Of a stretch of DNA of 7,466 bases, positions 1-5,489 are shown in pieces. Source of the stretch: Desulfobacterales bacterium (GTDB lineage: Bacteria > Desulfobacterota > Desulfobacteria > Desulfobacterales > Desulfobacteraceae); NCBI GenBank assembly GCA_022361095.1, contig JAKSBO010000505.1:1-7466 (forward strand). The letters run 5' to 3'. Within the stretch, counting starts at the first letter, position 1, and each line of letters opens with the position of its first letter. Under the pieces are notes generated by a model that saw only the letters and a program-made list of their open reading frames with translations, made no database searches and was not told the DNA's origin. A program made the position numbers and the translations under genes.

Positions 1-2
1 TG

Positions 3-494
3 CTGATTTTTCTTTTCCTTATTAATTTTAGTACAATTGCTATAGCTGGTAATGGTAGTGCGATTTTTCCACATTGGCGTATATACTCGTCAGGAGGACA
101 TTTCACTACTAGTTCTATTATGGTATCTAATATTAGCGATTCGGATGCGACAGAAACCGTTATACTTTATGATCAAGATGGGAATATCTTTCAAGATGAT
201 GGTAGTGACAATACTGGGTATATTTGGGTTGATAATCATGACGGTAATTATAATGACAATTTTTTGGGAGGGGCTGTAACTTATACGCTATCGAATCATA
301 GTACATCAGACATTTATATTCGTCCAGATACAACAATTAAAATGCAGGGCTACGGTGTTATAAAATGGTCTAGCTCAACTGAAAACATAGTATCACTTAT
401 TGCAATTGGATTTGAAAACGATGTGCAAACCGACACAGATACAAAAAGTAAAGCACGGTATAGTATTGAAATTAATAATGGTATGCCGTTTTAA
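3..494 (+). CDS. Secreted protein with INNGMPF C-terminus, paralog A (5' partial)
   Basis: The reading frame is open from the first complete codon at position 3, so the start codon lies just outside the window. The first residues visible, LIFLFLINFSTIAIA, are the hydrophobic core and Ala-x-Ala cleavage site of a signal peptide, so the mature protein should begin near GNGSAIFP. The ATG at 120 is internal and is not the start. The mature part (about 148 residues) is rich in Asp, Asn, Ser, Thr and Tyr, has alternating hydrophobic strands and no cysteine, and suggests a small extracellular or periplasmic beta-sandwich. It matches the product of 1720-2232 at GSAI, IYS, SNI, DG, K/EWSS and the identical last residues INNGMPF. 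The paralogy is seen directly; the beta fold is inferred. I do not recognise a named family and assign no function. Confidence 0.8.
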   Translation: MIFLFLINFSTIAIAGNGSAIFPHWRIYSSGGHFTTSSIMVSNISDSDATETVILYDQDGNIFQDDGSDNTGYIWVDNHDGNYNDNFLGGAVTYTLSNHSTSDIYIRPDTTIKMQGYGVIKWSSSTENIVSLIAIGFENDVQTDTDTKSKARYSIEINNGMPF

Positions 495-498
495 AACA

Positions 499-528
499 AT
501 AGATAAAAAGAAGAGAGTGCTTATCTAT
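499..528. other. Inverted repeat after paralog A
   Basis: An 8-bp perfect inverted repeat (ATAGATAA with TTATCTAT) encloses a 14-nt loop and starts 5 bp after the stop codon of the preceding gene. It is AT-rich and has no T-run after it, so it is a weak terminator candidate at best. Comparable stem-loops occur after the next gene. Confidence 0.35.
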
Positions 529-791
529 CAATTCTCTATATGATTTGGATAAACAGTGAGGTTTGATCCATCATGTGAGTATAAAACCAAAGTTTCAATT
601 CGGGATCATTACTAATTTAGTCAAGTAAAAAAAATTCTGAAGATGCCTTAATTCGTTGTGCGTTGGATAGGGAAGGTCCATTTTTTTCTTGACAATACTT
701 ATCATGGATGTCCCCAGATTTAATATATTCTATTAGATATTGGCTCAAAAACTCATACTTATAGATTCAAAATAAACAAGATCACTAATTT

Positions 792-798
792 GAGGAGG
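792..798 (+). promoter_or_regulatory. Strong Shine-Dalgarno site
   Basis: GAGGAGG ends 4 bp before the ATG at 803. It is close to a full complement of the 16S rRNA 3' end and fixes the start codon of the fibre-like secreted protein. It suggests efficient translation when the gene is transcribed. Confidence 0.8.
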
Positions 799-802
799 AA
801 AA

Positions 803-1606
803 ATGAGAATTTTTTTAATCGCATTGACTTTTATGTTAGCTAATACTCAATTCCTATTAGCTATGAACTATAACGGCAATGTTTTGCCTGGATACATTAA
901 AGGTGCACATATAGATTACATAGATAGCGGTATCGTTGCAATTACAACTGGTTATGGTGAATGTAACGGGAAATTTTGGCAGATAACAACCGAGGCTTAT
1001 ATTGAATTAAATGATACAGATGTCTTAAGTGGGGGAATTCCGTATGGTGAAGATTTTATATATATTTATATAGATTATTCTTCTGTAGATTGGAGTAATC
1101 CGTTAGTTATTGATGATACATCAACTACTGATGTTATCGGAAGCCTTACTGAACCAACATGGAGTGACCTAAAGCAAGGATGGTATAATGGAGATGATAG
1201 ATGTATCGGGGTTATATGGACTCCTGTTGATAGTTGCACGATACAGTATTTTCGCAGGGCTAGTTCTAATAAATATCTTATTAATATAAAAAAAATCCAG
1301 GATAATGGTAACCCATCATCAACTTGGCAAGAGTGTGAAGAAACCGAAGAGAATTACACCCCTGTTAACACAACAGCAATTTTTATAACAGCAAATAATA
1401 GCGATTCTAATGAGCATGTAAGAATTAATGTTTGTACTTATGAAGAAACAGTTCAAAAGTTACAAGCTGCTGGATATACCGAAGGAGTTTTATCTGGTTG
1501 GTTATATGTTAATCGTAATTGGAGTAGAAAATTGAAGTGGTTAGGTTATAATGGCGATGATAGTTTTTTTGATATAAATATTTATGGATATGAAATTGAA
1601 AGATAA
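803..1606 (+). CDS. Secreted phage-tail-fibre-like protein
   Basis: A 267-residue protein. The start is fixed by the GAGGAGG site just upstream and by a signal peptide that begins at the first Met: residues 1-20 are a charged start, a hydrophobic core and a likely cut after LLA. The mature part has no transmembrane segment and is rich in Tyr, Asn, Asp, Trp and Thr, with five cysteines (in GECNG, DRCIG, DSCTI, QECEE and NVCTY). Residues about 27-160 have the rhythm of phage tail-fibre or virion structural domains: a PGYIKG start, a GxCxG-like turn, a YIYIDY strand, then GDDRCIGVIWT followed by a strand ending in F. The C-terminal 100 residues look like a second beta-rich domain. Phage fibre proteins normally lack signal peptides, so the family is uncertain: a domesticated fibre, an adhesin or a ligand-binding protein are all possible. 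It lies between two paralogous secreted proteins and has the same AT-rich composition. Function is unknown. Confidence 0.75.
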   Translation: MRIFLIALTFMLANTQFLLAMNYNGNVLPGYIKGAHIDYIDSGIVAITTGYGECNGKFWQITTEAYIELNDTDVLSGGIPYGEDFIYIYIDYSSVDWSNPLVIDDTSTTDVIGSLTEPTWSDLKQGWYNGDDRCIGVIWTPVDSCTIQYFRRASSNKYLINIKKIQDNGNPSSTWQECEETEENYTPVNTTAIFITANNSDSNEHVRINVCTYEETVQKLQAAGYTEGVLSGWLYVNRNWSRKLKWLGYNGDDSFFDINIYGYEIER

Positions 1607-1612
1607 AATTTT

Positions 1613-1645
1613 TAATGCGCTGAGTGTATAATGTTCAGCGCATTA
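1613..1645. other. Perfect 11-bp stem-loop after the fibre-like gene
   Basis: TAATGCGCTGA (1613-1623) and TCAGCGCATTA (1635-1645) are perfect reverse complements around an 11-nt loop, 6 bp after the preceding stop codon. No T-run follows on the plus strand, so it is not a canonical intrinsic terminator. It may still stabilise the 3' end of the mRNA. The loop contains TATAAT (1627-1632), a consensus -10 hexamer, but no good -35 sits 16-18 bp upstream. Confidence 0.6.
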
Positions 1646-1667
1646 CCAATAATATTAAAATTATACA

Positions 1668-1701
1668 TTAGTCGGTGCTAAAACATTTCAGCACCGACTA
1701 A
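1668..1701. other. Perfect 12-bp stem-loop just before the next ribosome binding site
   Basis: TTAGTCGGTGCT (1668-1679) and AGCACCGACTAA (1690-1701) are perfect reverse complements with a 10-nt loop. The stem ends 4 bp before the AAAGGAG ribosome binding site of the following gene, so in RNA it would form a stable 5'-UTR hairpin next to that site. It could be a regulatory or stabilising structure, a protein-binding palindrome or a recombination site. No T-run follows, so termination is unlikely. Confidence 0.6.
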
Positions 1702-1705
1702 CTTA

Positions 1706-1712
1706 AAAGGAG
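1706..1712 (+). promoter_or_regulatory. Shine-Dalgarno site of paralog B
   Basis: AAAGGAG lies 7 bp upstream of the ATG at 1720 and supports that start, as does the complete signal peptide beginning there. Confidence 0.75.
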
Positions 1713-1719
1713 TTTAGAG

Positions 1720-2232
1720 ATGAAAAACTTACTTATATTATTGTTTTTATTACTGTTAACTTTTAGTTCATCAAATACAGTTTATGCGGAATCTCACGGT
1801 AGCGCAATTATTCCTCCCATGCTTATTTACTCGGCTTCAGATAATAATTACTCATGGATACAGGTCATTCTTTCAAATATTACAAACGAAGCAGTTACCT
1901 GCTCATTTAAAGTATTTGGACATGACGGGGAAGATATTACAAATACATTTCTTCCTGCGGTTTATTCCGGGTCATATAATGACCATGGGAACTCTGAACC
2001 TTCATCTTCCTTTACGATTCCTGCAAACGGGAGCCGTCGCATTCAGTTGCAGGTAAAAACTCTTTGTTCCATTATCGCCCACGGCAGAGTTGAGTGGAGT
2101 AGTGACAACGAAAAGATGAATAAGGCGTTGGTTGGTACTTTGCAGCATCGCAATTTTGCATGTGGAGGTACTGGTACATCATTGGGCTTTGGAATTGGCT
2201 ATATGCCCATTAATAATGGAATGCCCTTTTAA
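1720..2232 (+). CDS. Secreted protein with INNGMPF C-terminus, paralog B
   Basis: A 170-residue protein. Residues 1-23 are a classical signal peptide: MKN start, a Leu/Ile/Phe core, and a VYA cut site before ESHGSAI. The mature part (about 147 residues) matches the size of paralog A and aligns with it at GSAI, IYS, SNI, HDGEDI against QDGNIF, EWSS against KWSS, and the terminal INNGMPF. Differences include three cysteines (in VTCSF, TLCSI and FACGG) and a glycine-rich stretch before the C-terminus (about residues 144-163). The last seven codons plus stop differ from those of paralog A at only two bases, both silent third positions, while the rest of the proteins has diverged strongly. This implies selection on the C-terminal peptide. 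It is likely a beta-sandwich exported across the inner membrane. No catalytic motif is seen, no named family is recognised and the function is unknown. Confidence 0.82.
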   Translation: MKNLLILLFLLLLTFSSSNTVYAESHGSAIIPPMLIYSASDNNYSWIQVILSNITNEAVTCSFKVFGHDGEDITNTFLPAVYSGSYNDHGNSEPSSSFTIPANGSRRIQLQVKTLCSIIAHGRVEWSSDNEKMNKALVGTLQHRNFACGGTGTSLGFGIGYMPINNGMPF

Positions 2233-2293
2233 TTTTGGAAATAGGGTTTAAAATTGGGTGCGGCTCTTTTGCAAATGAAAACGACTACCAAAT

Positions 2294-2419
2294 CTATAAT
2301 TTAAGATAGTTAAACTCATGATCAAAATAAAATCGTCCATCTACTTGTCTTTTAAGCCACCATTGGTCTAATTCCGGGGCATCAATTCCGGGGACAGGGC
2401 ACATAATACTTCGTAACAT
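2294..2419 (-). pseudogene. Short minus-strand fragment across the AATTCCGGGG repeat
   Basis: The minus strand encodes 41 residues from ATG at 2419 to a TAG ending at 2294, beginning MLRSIMCPVPG and ending with a protein-like stretch (DQWWLKRQVDG to HEFNYLKL). No ribosome binding site precedes the ATG, and the first residues are encoded by the AATTCCGGGG repeat itself. It may therefore be the 3' tail of an older gene joined to a mobile-element end. Short unselected frames of this length occur by chance, so confidence is low. Confidence 0.25.
2370..2393. repeat. Tandem AATTCCGGGG motif
   Basis: AATTCCGGGG occurs at 2370-2379 and again at 2384-2393, a 14-bp period, followed by ACAGGGCACATAATACTT. 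From memory, AATTCCGGGGACA-type sequences are often found next to REP-associated (Y1/IS200-like) transposase genes in proteobacteria. No such transposase is present here, so this would be a solitary remnant. Confidence 0.4.
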
Positions 2420-2603
2420 AAAAAATACTTATAAATTCCATCCAGATACAGGAACCAGGCAAAGCAGACGGCATCCTAATTCAATGACAAGGCCTATGCG
2501 GTAATGATTGCCCAGGGCCTTTAATTGTTACCGGCTAAAATCCGGTCATACATTATGCCGAATAACAGCTCATAAGATTTGGTCTCAGGGTACTTCTCCC
2601 CAA

Positions 2604-2750
2604 TTAATATGGTCTTTTGGAGAAGCATCTTGTGTTAAAACGCCAAGCTCCTTGGTCTGACCGCGATATATAGGTTTTTGCATTATGATCCCGCTGGCAA
2701 TTTTCACAATTTTGAGTATGTAAAAATGTGCTATCAAGCTGGTTTTCCAT
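2604..2750 (-). pseudogene. Possible transposase fragment
   Basis: A minus-strand frame from ATG at 2750 to a stop at 2604 encodes 48 residues, starting MENQLDSTFLHTQNCENCQ and continuing to KTYISR. The D-S-T segment, a C-x-x-C pair and a following T-Y resemble a stretch seen in some DDE transposases, where a catalytic Asp precedes a Cys-containing insertion. The frame stays open with protein-like residues upstream of the ATG (NPTVAQTH through SLLSQSVPF), but no full domain follows and the other end is lost. I read it as a truncated, inactive insertion-sequence remnant. The family name is not secure. Confidence 0.3.
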
Positions 2751-2834
2751 GACGAAGGGGACTGATTGACTTAATAAACTGAATTTTATGCAATGAGTTT
2801 GTGCAACAGTAGGGTTTGAAAGGTTTCCAAAAGC

Positions 2835-2867
2835 AAAAAATCCCGGGAAGGCGTATCCTTCCGGGAT
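2835..2867 (-). terminator. Intrinsic terminator of tRNA-Leu
   Basis: On the minus strand a GC-rich stem (ATCCCGGAAGG paired with CCTTCCCGGGAT, one bulged base, 5-nt loop) is followed directly by six T. It begins 11 bp past the encoded CCA of the tRNA gene, in the right orientation to end its transcript. Confidence 0.88.
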
Positions 2868-2878
2868 CTCGTTTAAGA

Positions 2879-2965
<87 letters not shown>

Positions 2966-3002
2966 ACACTCGCAATCGCTTTGTTGGCAACCCATTTAAA
3001 GA

Positions 3003-3031
3003 TTGCTTAAAAGCAATGGTTGGGATATATA
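3003..3031 (+). promoter_or_regulatory. Possible ribF operon promoter
   Basis: TTGCTT (3003-3008), a 17-bp spacer and TATATA (3026-3031) form a plausible but weak sigma-70 promoter pointing at ribF. It shares the -10 block with the opposing tRNA promoter. Its -35 is one arm of the palindrome ATTGCTT-AA-AAGCAAT (3002-3017). No FMN riboswitch is seen before ribF. Confidence 0.3.
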
Positions 3032-3054
3032 TATGTGTTTGTTTGGTTTGTCAA
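3026..3054 (-). promoter_or_regulatory. Probable sigma-70 promoter of tRNA-Leu
   Basis: On the minus strand a perfect TTGACA (-35, at 3054-3049) is followed by a 17-bp spacer and TATATA (-10, at 3031-3026). Transcription would start near 3019, about 54 nt before the mature tRNA. The TATATATAT block makes the exact -10 register uncertain. Confidence 0.6.
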
Positions 3055-3084
3055 CAGTATTTTGTTTAAATTTTAAAGGACGAC

Positions 3085-4014
3085 ATGGAATTAATTGAAG
3101 ATCTAAAGCAGATTAAAATCCCCTTCAAAAACGCTGTTGTTACCATTGGTAATTTTGACGGCGTGCACAAAGGTCATCAGGCCCTGTTGAGCCGGGTGAT
3201 TGAAAGGGGTGCCCAGGCCGGCGGCACCAGCATAGCCATGACATTTGAACCGCATCCGCTCAGAGCATTGGGCCTTTCCAGCCCGCCTTTGATCACCCGG
3301 CGGGACCAGAAAATCGAACTTATCGAAGCATCAGGCATAGACGTACTGCTTTGCCTGCCCTTTGATAAAGCCTTTGCACAAATATCAGCCCATGAATTCA
3401 TTGAAGATATTCTTATAAAAAAAATCGGTATGAAAACCATTGTTATCGGTCCGGACTATACCTTTGGAAAAAACAGGGGCGGCAATATCGAGCTTTTAAA
3501 AGCAAAGGGTGGAGAGCTTGGGTTTGAAACCATTGTATCTGACTGGATAAAGGGAGACGAAACCGACACCGAGCGCATTTCCAGTACACGTATCAGGAAA
3601 CTTGTCATGGACGGACATGTGGACCGGGCAAAGCACTTTCTTGGGCGGTTTTACCAAATCAGGGGTAAAGTTATAAAGGGGCGTAAACGCGGCGGCAGCC
3701 AACTTGGATTTCCCACGGCCAATATAAAACTTCATGATGAACTGTGCCCCAAGTTCGGGGTCTATGCCATAACGGTTGAAACCATCCATGGCAGCTTCAA
3801 GGGTGTGGCCAATATTGGTTTTTCCCCGACCTTTGGAGATGACATGTTTACCATTGAAGTTCACATCCTTGATTTTAAAGAAGATATCTACGGTTCCCGG
3901 ATACGCGTCAATATGGTGGAACGGCTCCGGGATGAAATAAAATTTGCAAATATTGAACAACTGTCCGACCAAATCAGAAAGGACATTGAAACGGCAAAGG
4001 AAATTTTAAAATAA
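3085..4014 (+). CDS. ribF: Bifunctional riboflavin kinase / FAD synthetase
   Basis: This 309-residue enzyme phosphorylates riboflavin to FMN and adenylylates FMN to FAD in the cytoplasm. The length is typical for RibF. The N-terminal FAD synthetase domain (about 15-185) shows the nucleotidyltransferase signature GNFDGVHKGH (22-31), FEPHP (54-58), IGPDYTFGKNRGGN (121-134) and ISSTRIR (165-171). The C-terminal riboflavin kinase domain (about 186-305) shows GKVIKGRKRG, LGFPTAN (207-213, the PTAN motif), FGVYA, GVANIGFSPTF, and EVHILDF followed by the ERLRDEIKF segment. AAAGGA (3075-3080) precedes the ATG by 4 bp. It is the first gene of the five-gene operon. Its stop codon directly abuts the def start, so the two are probably co-translated. 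Confidence 0.97.
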   Translation: MELIEDLKQIKIPFKNAVVTIGNFDGVHKGHQALLSRVIERGAQAGGTSIAMTFEPHPLRALGLSSPPLITRRDQKIELIEASGIDVLLCLPFDKAFAQISAHEFIEDILIKKIGMKTIVIGPDYTFGKNRGGNIELLKAKGGELGFETIVSDWIKGDETDTERISSTRIRKLVMDGHVDRAKHFLGRFYQIRGKVIKGRKRGGSQLGFPTANIKLHDELCPKFGVYAITVETIHGSFKGVANIGFSPTFGDDMFTIEVHILDFKEDIYGSRIRVNMVERLRDEIKFANIEQLSDQIRKDIETAKEILK

Positions 4015-4545
4015 ATGGCTATTCTTGATATTGTCACGTTTCCCGAACCCTCCCTGAAAAAAGCATCCGCACCGGTTGAAACCATTGATGACGAGTTAAA
4101 GACCTTTATTGAGGATATGGGCCAGACCATGTTTCATGACTCGGGGGTAGGCCTTGCAGCCCCCCAGGTCGGGGTCAACCGCCGGGTGATTGTTTATAAT
4201 CCCCATGCTGCAGAGGAACAGCAGGACCCTGAAGACAAAACCTTTACGGCACTGATTAACCCTGAAATCCTGTCAAAATCCGAAGAGACCTTTACGTCTG
4301 AACAAGAAGGGTGCTTAAGTGTTGTTGACTACAGGGCCGATGTCAAGCGGCATTCAAGCGTCACTGTAAGGGGCATGAATATTGACGGTGAAACCATTGA
4401 ATTTGAAGCCCACGGTCTTATGTCCGTTATCATGCAGCATGAAATTGACCACCTTGACGGTATCCTGTTCATTGACAGAATTTCTGCATTGAAACGGGCT
4501 ATGTATACAAAAAAACGGTTAAAACAATTGAAAAATACAAAATGA
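4015..4545 (+). CDS. def: Peptide deformylase
   Basis: A 176-residue cytoplasmic metalloenzyme that removes the N-formyl group from the first Met of new proteins. All three family motifs are intact: GVGLAAPQVG (44-53), EGCLS (98-102, metal ligand Cys100) and HEIDH (142-146, metal ligands His142 and His146, catalytic Glu143). The start codon follows the ribF stop with no gap. The nearest Shine-Dalgarno-like sequence (AAAGGA, 3996-4001) lies inside the end of ribF, 13 bp away, so translation probably depends on ribF. The last 4 bp overlap fmt, whose product adds the formyl group that Def removes. Between motifs 1 and 2 there is an acidic, Gln-rich loop (AAEEQQDPEDK, about 65-75). Confidence 0.98.
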   Translation: MAILDIVTFPEPSLKKASAPVETIDDELKTFIEDMGQTMFHDSGVGLAAPQVGVNRRVIVYNPHAAEEQQDPEDKTFTALINPEILSKSEETFTSEQEGCLSVVDYRADVKRHSSVTVRGMNIDGETIEFEAHGLMSVIMQHEIDHLDGILFIDRISALKRAMYTKKRLKQLKNTK

Positions 4546-5489
4546 AAAATACCCGCATTGTTTTTATGGGAACCCCGGAATTCGCTGTTCCGGCGTTAAA
4601 AACCCTGGCAAAAGAGCCGGGGTTTGACATTTTACTGGCAGTGACCCAGCCGGACCGCCCCAAAGGCCGGGGAAAAAAGCTCAGCCCTTCCGCAGTCAAA
4701 CAGGCCGCACTGGATCTGGGCATTGAGGTCTACCAGCCTGAAAAAATAAACACCCCAGAAGGAATAGAGCGCCTTTCCGGCCTTGCACCCGATTATTTTG
4801 TCGTGGTTGCATTTGGGCAGATCCTTTCACGGCAGGTGCTGGACATCCCCAAAACATATCCGATCAATATCCACGCATCCCTTTTGCCCAAATACCGTGG
4901 GGCAGCACCCATCCAGGCAGCTGTTCTAAACATGGATGAGCAGACCGGAGTGACCACCATGGTCATGGCTGAAAAAATGGATGCAGGGGATATTCTGCTG
5001 ATGGAAACCACACCTGTGGACCCGGAAGAGACGGCATCAACGCTGCACGACAGATTGTCGCAAATCGGTGCAGACCTTATTATTAAAACCATCCGCGGCA
5101 TTGACCAACAAAAAGTCACCCCGGTTCCCCAGGACCACTCTAAAGCAACCTATGTATCCATGCTTAAAAAGTCAGACGGCCGTATAAACTGGAACAGCAG
5201 CGCTAAGGCCATCTGCGCCCACATCAATGCCATGACCCCCTGGCCCGGCGCATTTACCGCAGTTGACGGAAAACGCCTTAAAATTTTTAAAGCTGTTGTT
5301 TCATCCGATCCCATGCAGACTACCGCCCTGCCCGGCACCGTCGTGAGCTGCAGCGATAAGGGATTGTTTGTTGCTGCGAGTGAAGGCGTTGTCCAGGTGC
5401 TTGAACTTATGGGTAATTCAGGAAAACGTCTTGATGCCGCCGCATTCCTTCGCGGAAATAAAATTGAACCACAGACCTGTTTCGAATGA
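4542..5489 (+). CDS. fmt: Methionyl-tRNA formyltransferase
   Basis: A 315-residue enzyme that transfers a formyl group from 10-formyltetrahydrofolate to initiator Met-tRNA. The length is normal. The N-terminal catalytic domain starts with VFMGTPEFAVPAL (7-19) and has the flexible tRNA-binding loop RPKGRGKKL (39-47). The catalytic triad is visible as Asn109 and His111 in INIHASLLPKYRGAAPIQ and Asp147 in MDAGD. The C-terminal OB-like domain, which helps bind tRNA, begins near residue 205. The ATG overlaps the def stop as ATGA, and no Shine-Dalgarno sequence precedes it (the upstream bases are A-rich), so translational coupling to def is likely. The def-fmt-rsmB order is common in bacteria. Confidence 0.98.
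   Translation: MKNTRIVFMGTPEFAVPALKTLAKEPGFDILLAVTQPDRPKGRGKKLSPSAVKQAALDLGIEVYQPEKINTPEGIERLSGLAPDYFVVVAFGQILSRQVLDIPKTYPINIHASLLPKYRGAAPIQAAVLNMDEQTGVTTMVMAEKMDAGDILLMETTPVDPEETASTLHDRLSQIGADLIIKTIRGIDQQKVTPVPQDHSKATYVSMLKKSDGRINWNSSAKAICAHINAMTPWPGAFTAVDGKRLKIFKAVVSSDPMQTTALPGTVVSCSDKGLFVAASEGVVQVLELMGNSGKRLDAAAFLRGNKIEPQTCFE

Larger units (their letters stand above)
495..802. other. 308-bp AT-rich spacer, no intact gene
   Basis: No convincing gene is present. On the minus strand a short reading frame from ATG at 681 to a stop at 595 encodes 28 residues (MDLPYPTHNELRHLQNFF and more). A second frame beyond it continues in protein-like fashion (PELKLWFYTHMMDQTSLFI), as if a frameshift separated the two. 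This may be the remnant of a decayed gene or mobile-element end, but it could be chance. Promoter-like pieces for the next gene exist (TTGACA at 689-694, TAATAT at 721-726), but their 26-bp spacing does not make a normal sigma-70 promoter. TTATCA at 699-704 with TAATAT (16-bp spacer) is a weaker alternative. Confidence 0.4.
2233..2834. other. 602-bp region of decayed mobile-element remnants, no intact gene
   Basis: No complete gene is visible on either strand. The stretch contains a tandem AATTCCGGGG motif (2370-2393) and two short minus-strand protein-like fragments (2294-2419 and 2604-2750), described separately. Reading frames between them are broken by stops and shift repeatedly. The picture is of overlapping insertion-sequence debris between the accessory genes and the tRNA-Leu gene. 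No intact terminal inverted repeats or target-site duplications could be paired by eye. Confidence 0.5.

Noticed and set aside
52..279. A plus-strand open frame overlapping the first gene
   Set aside because: It is out of frame with the signal peptide and with the region conserved between the two paralogs.
1613..1701. Integron attC site
   Set aside because: The stem-loops are perfect, lack the RYYYAAC and GTTRRRY core pair and the bulged bases typical of attC, and no integrase is present.
1784..2056. A second plus-strand frame inside paralog B
   Set aside because: No ribosome binding site, and it is out of frame with the conserved paralog sequence.
2751..2761. GACGAAGGGGA, 10 of 11 bases like the tRNA 3' end (2883-2893), as a possible att site
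   Set aside because: Too short, imperfect, only about 130 bp away and with no recombinase nearby; likely chance.
2966..3084. FMN riboswitch before ribF
   Set aside because: The spacer is short and lacks the conserved RFN-element segments.
3177..3972. Minus-strand open frames inside ribF
   Set aside because: They lie opposite a gene with clear family motifs, lack ribosome binding sites, and encode no recognisable domain.
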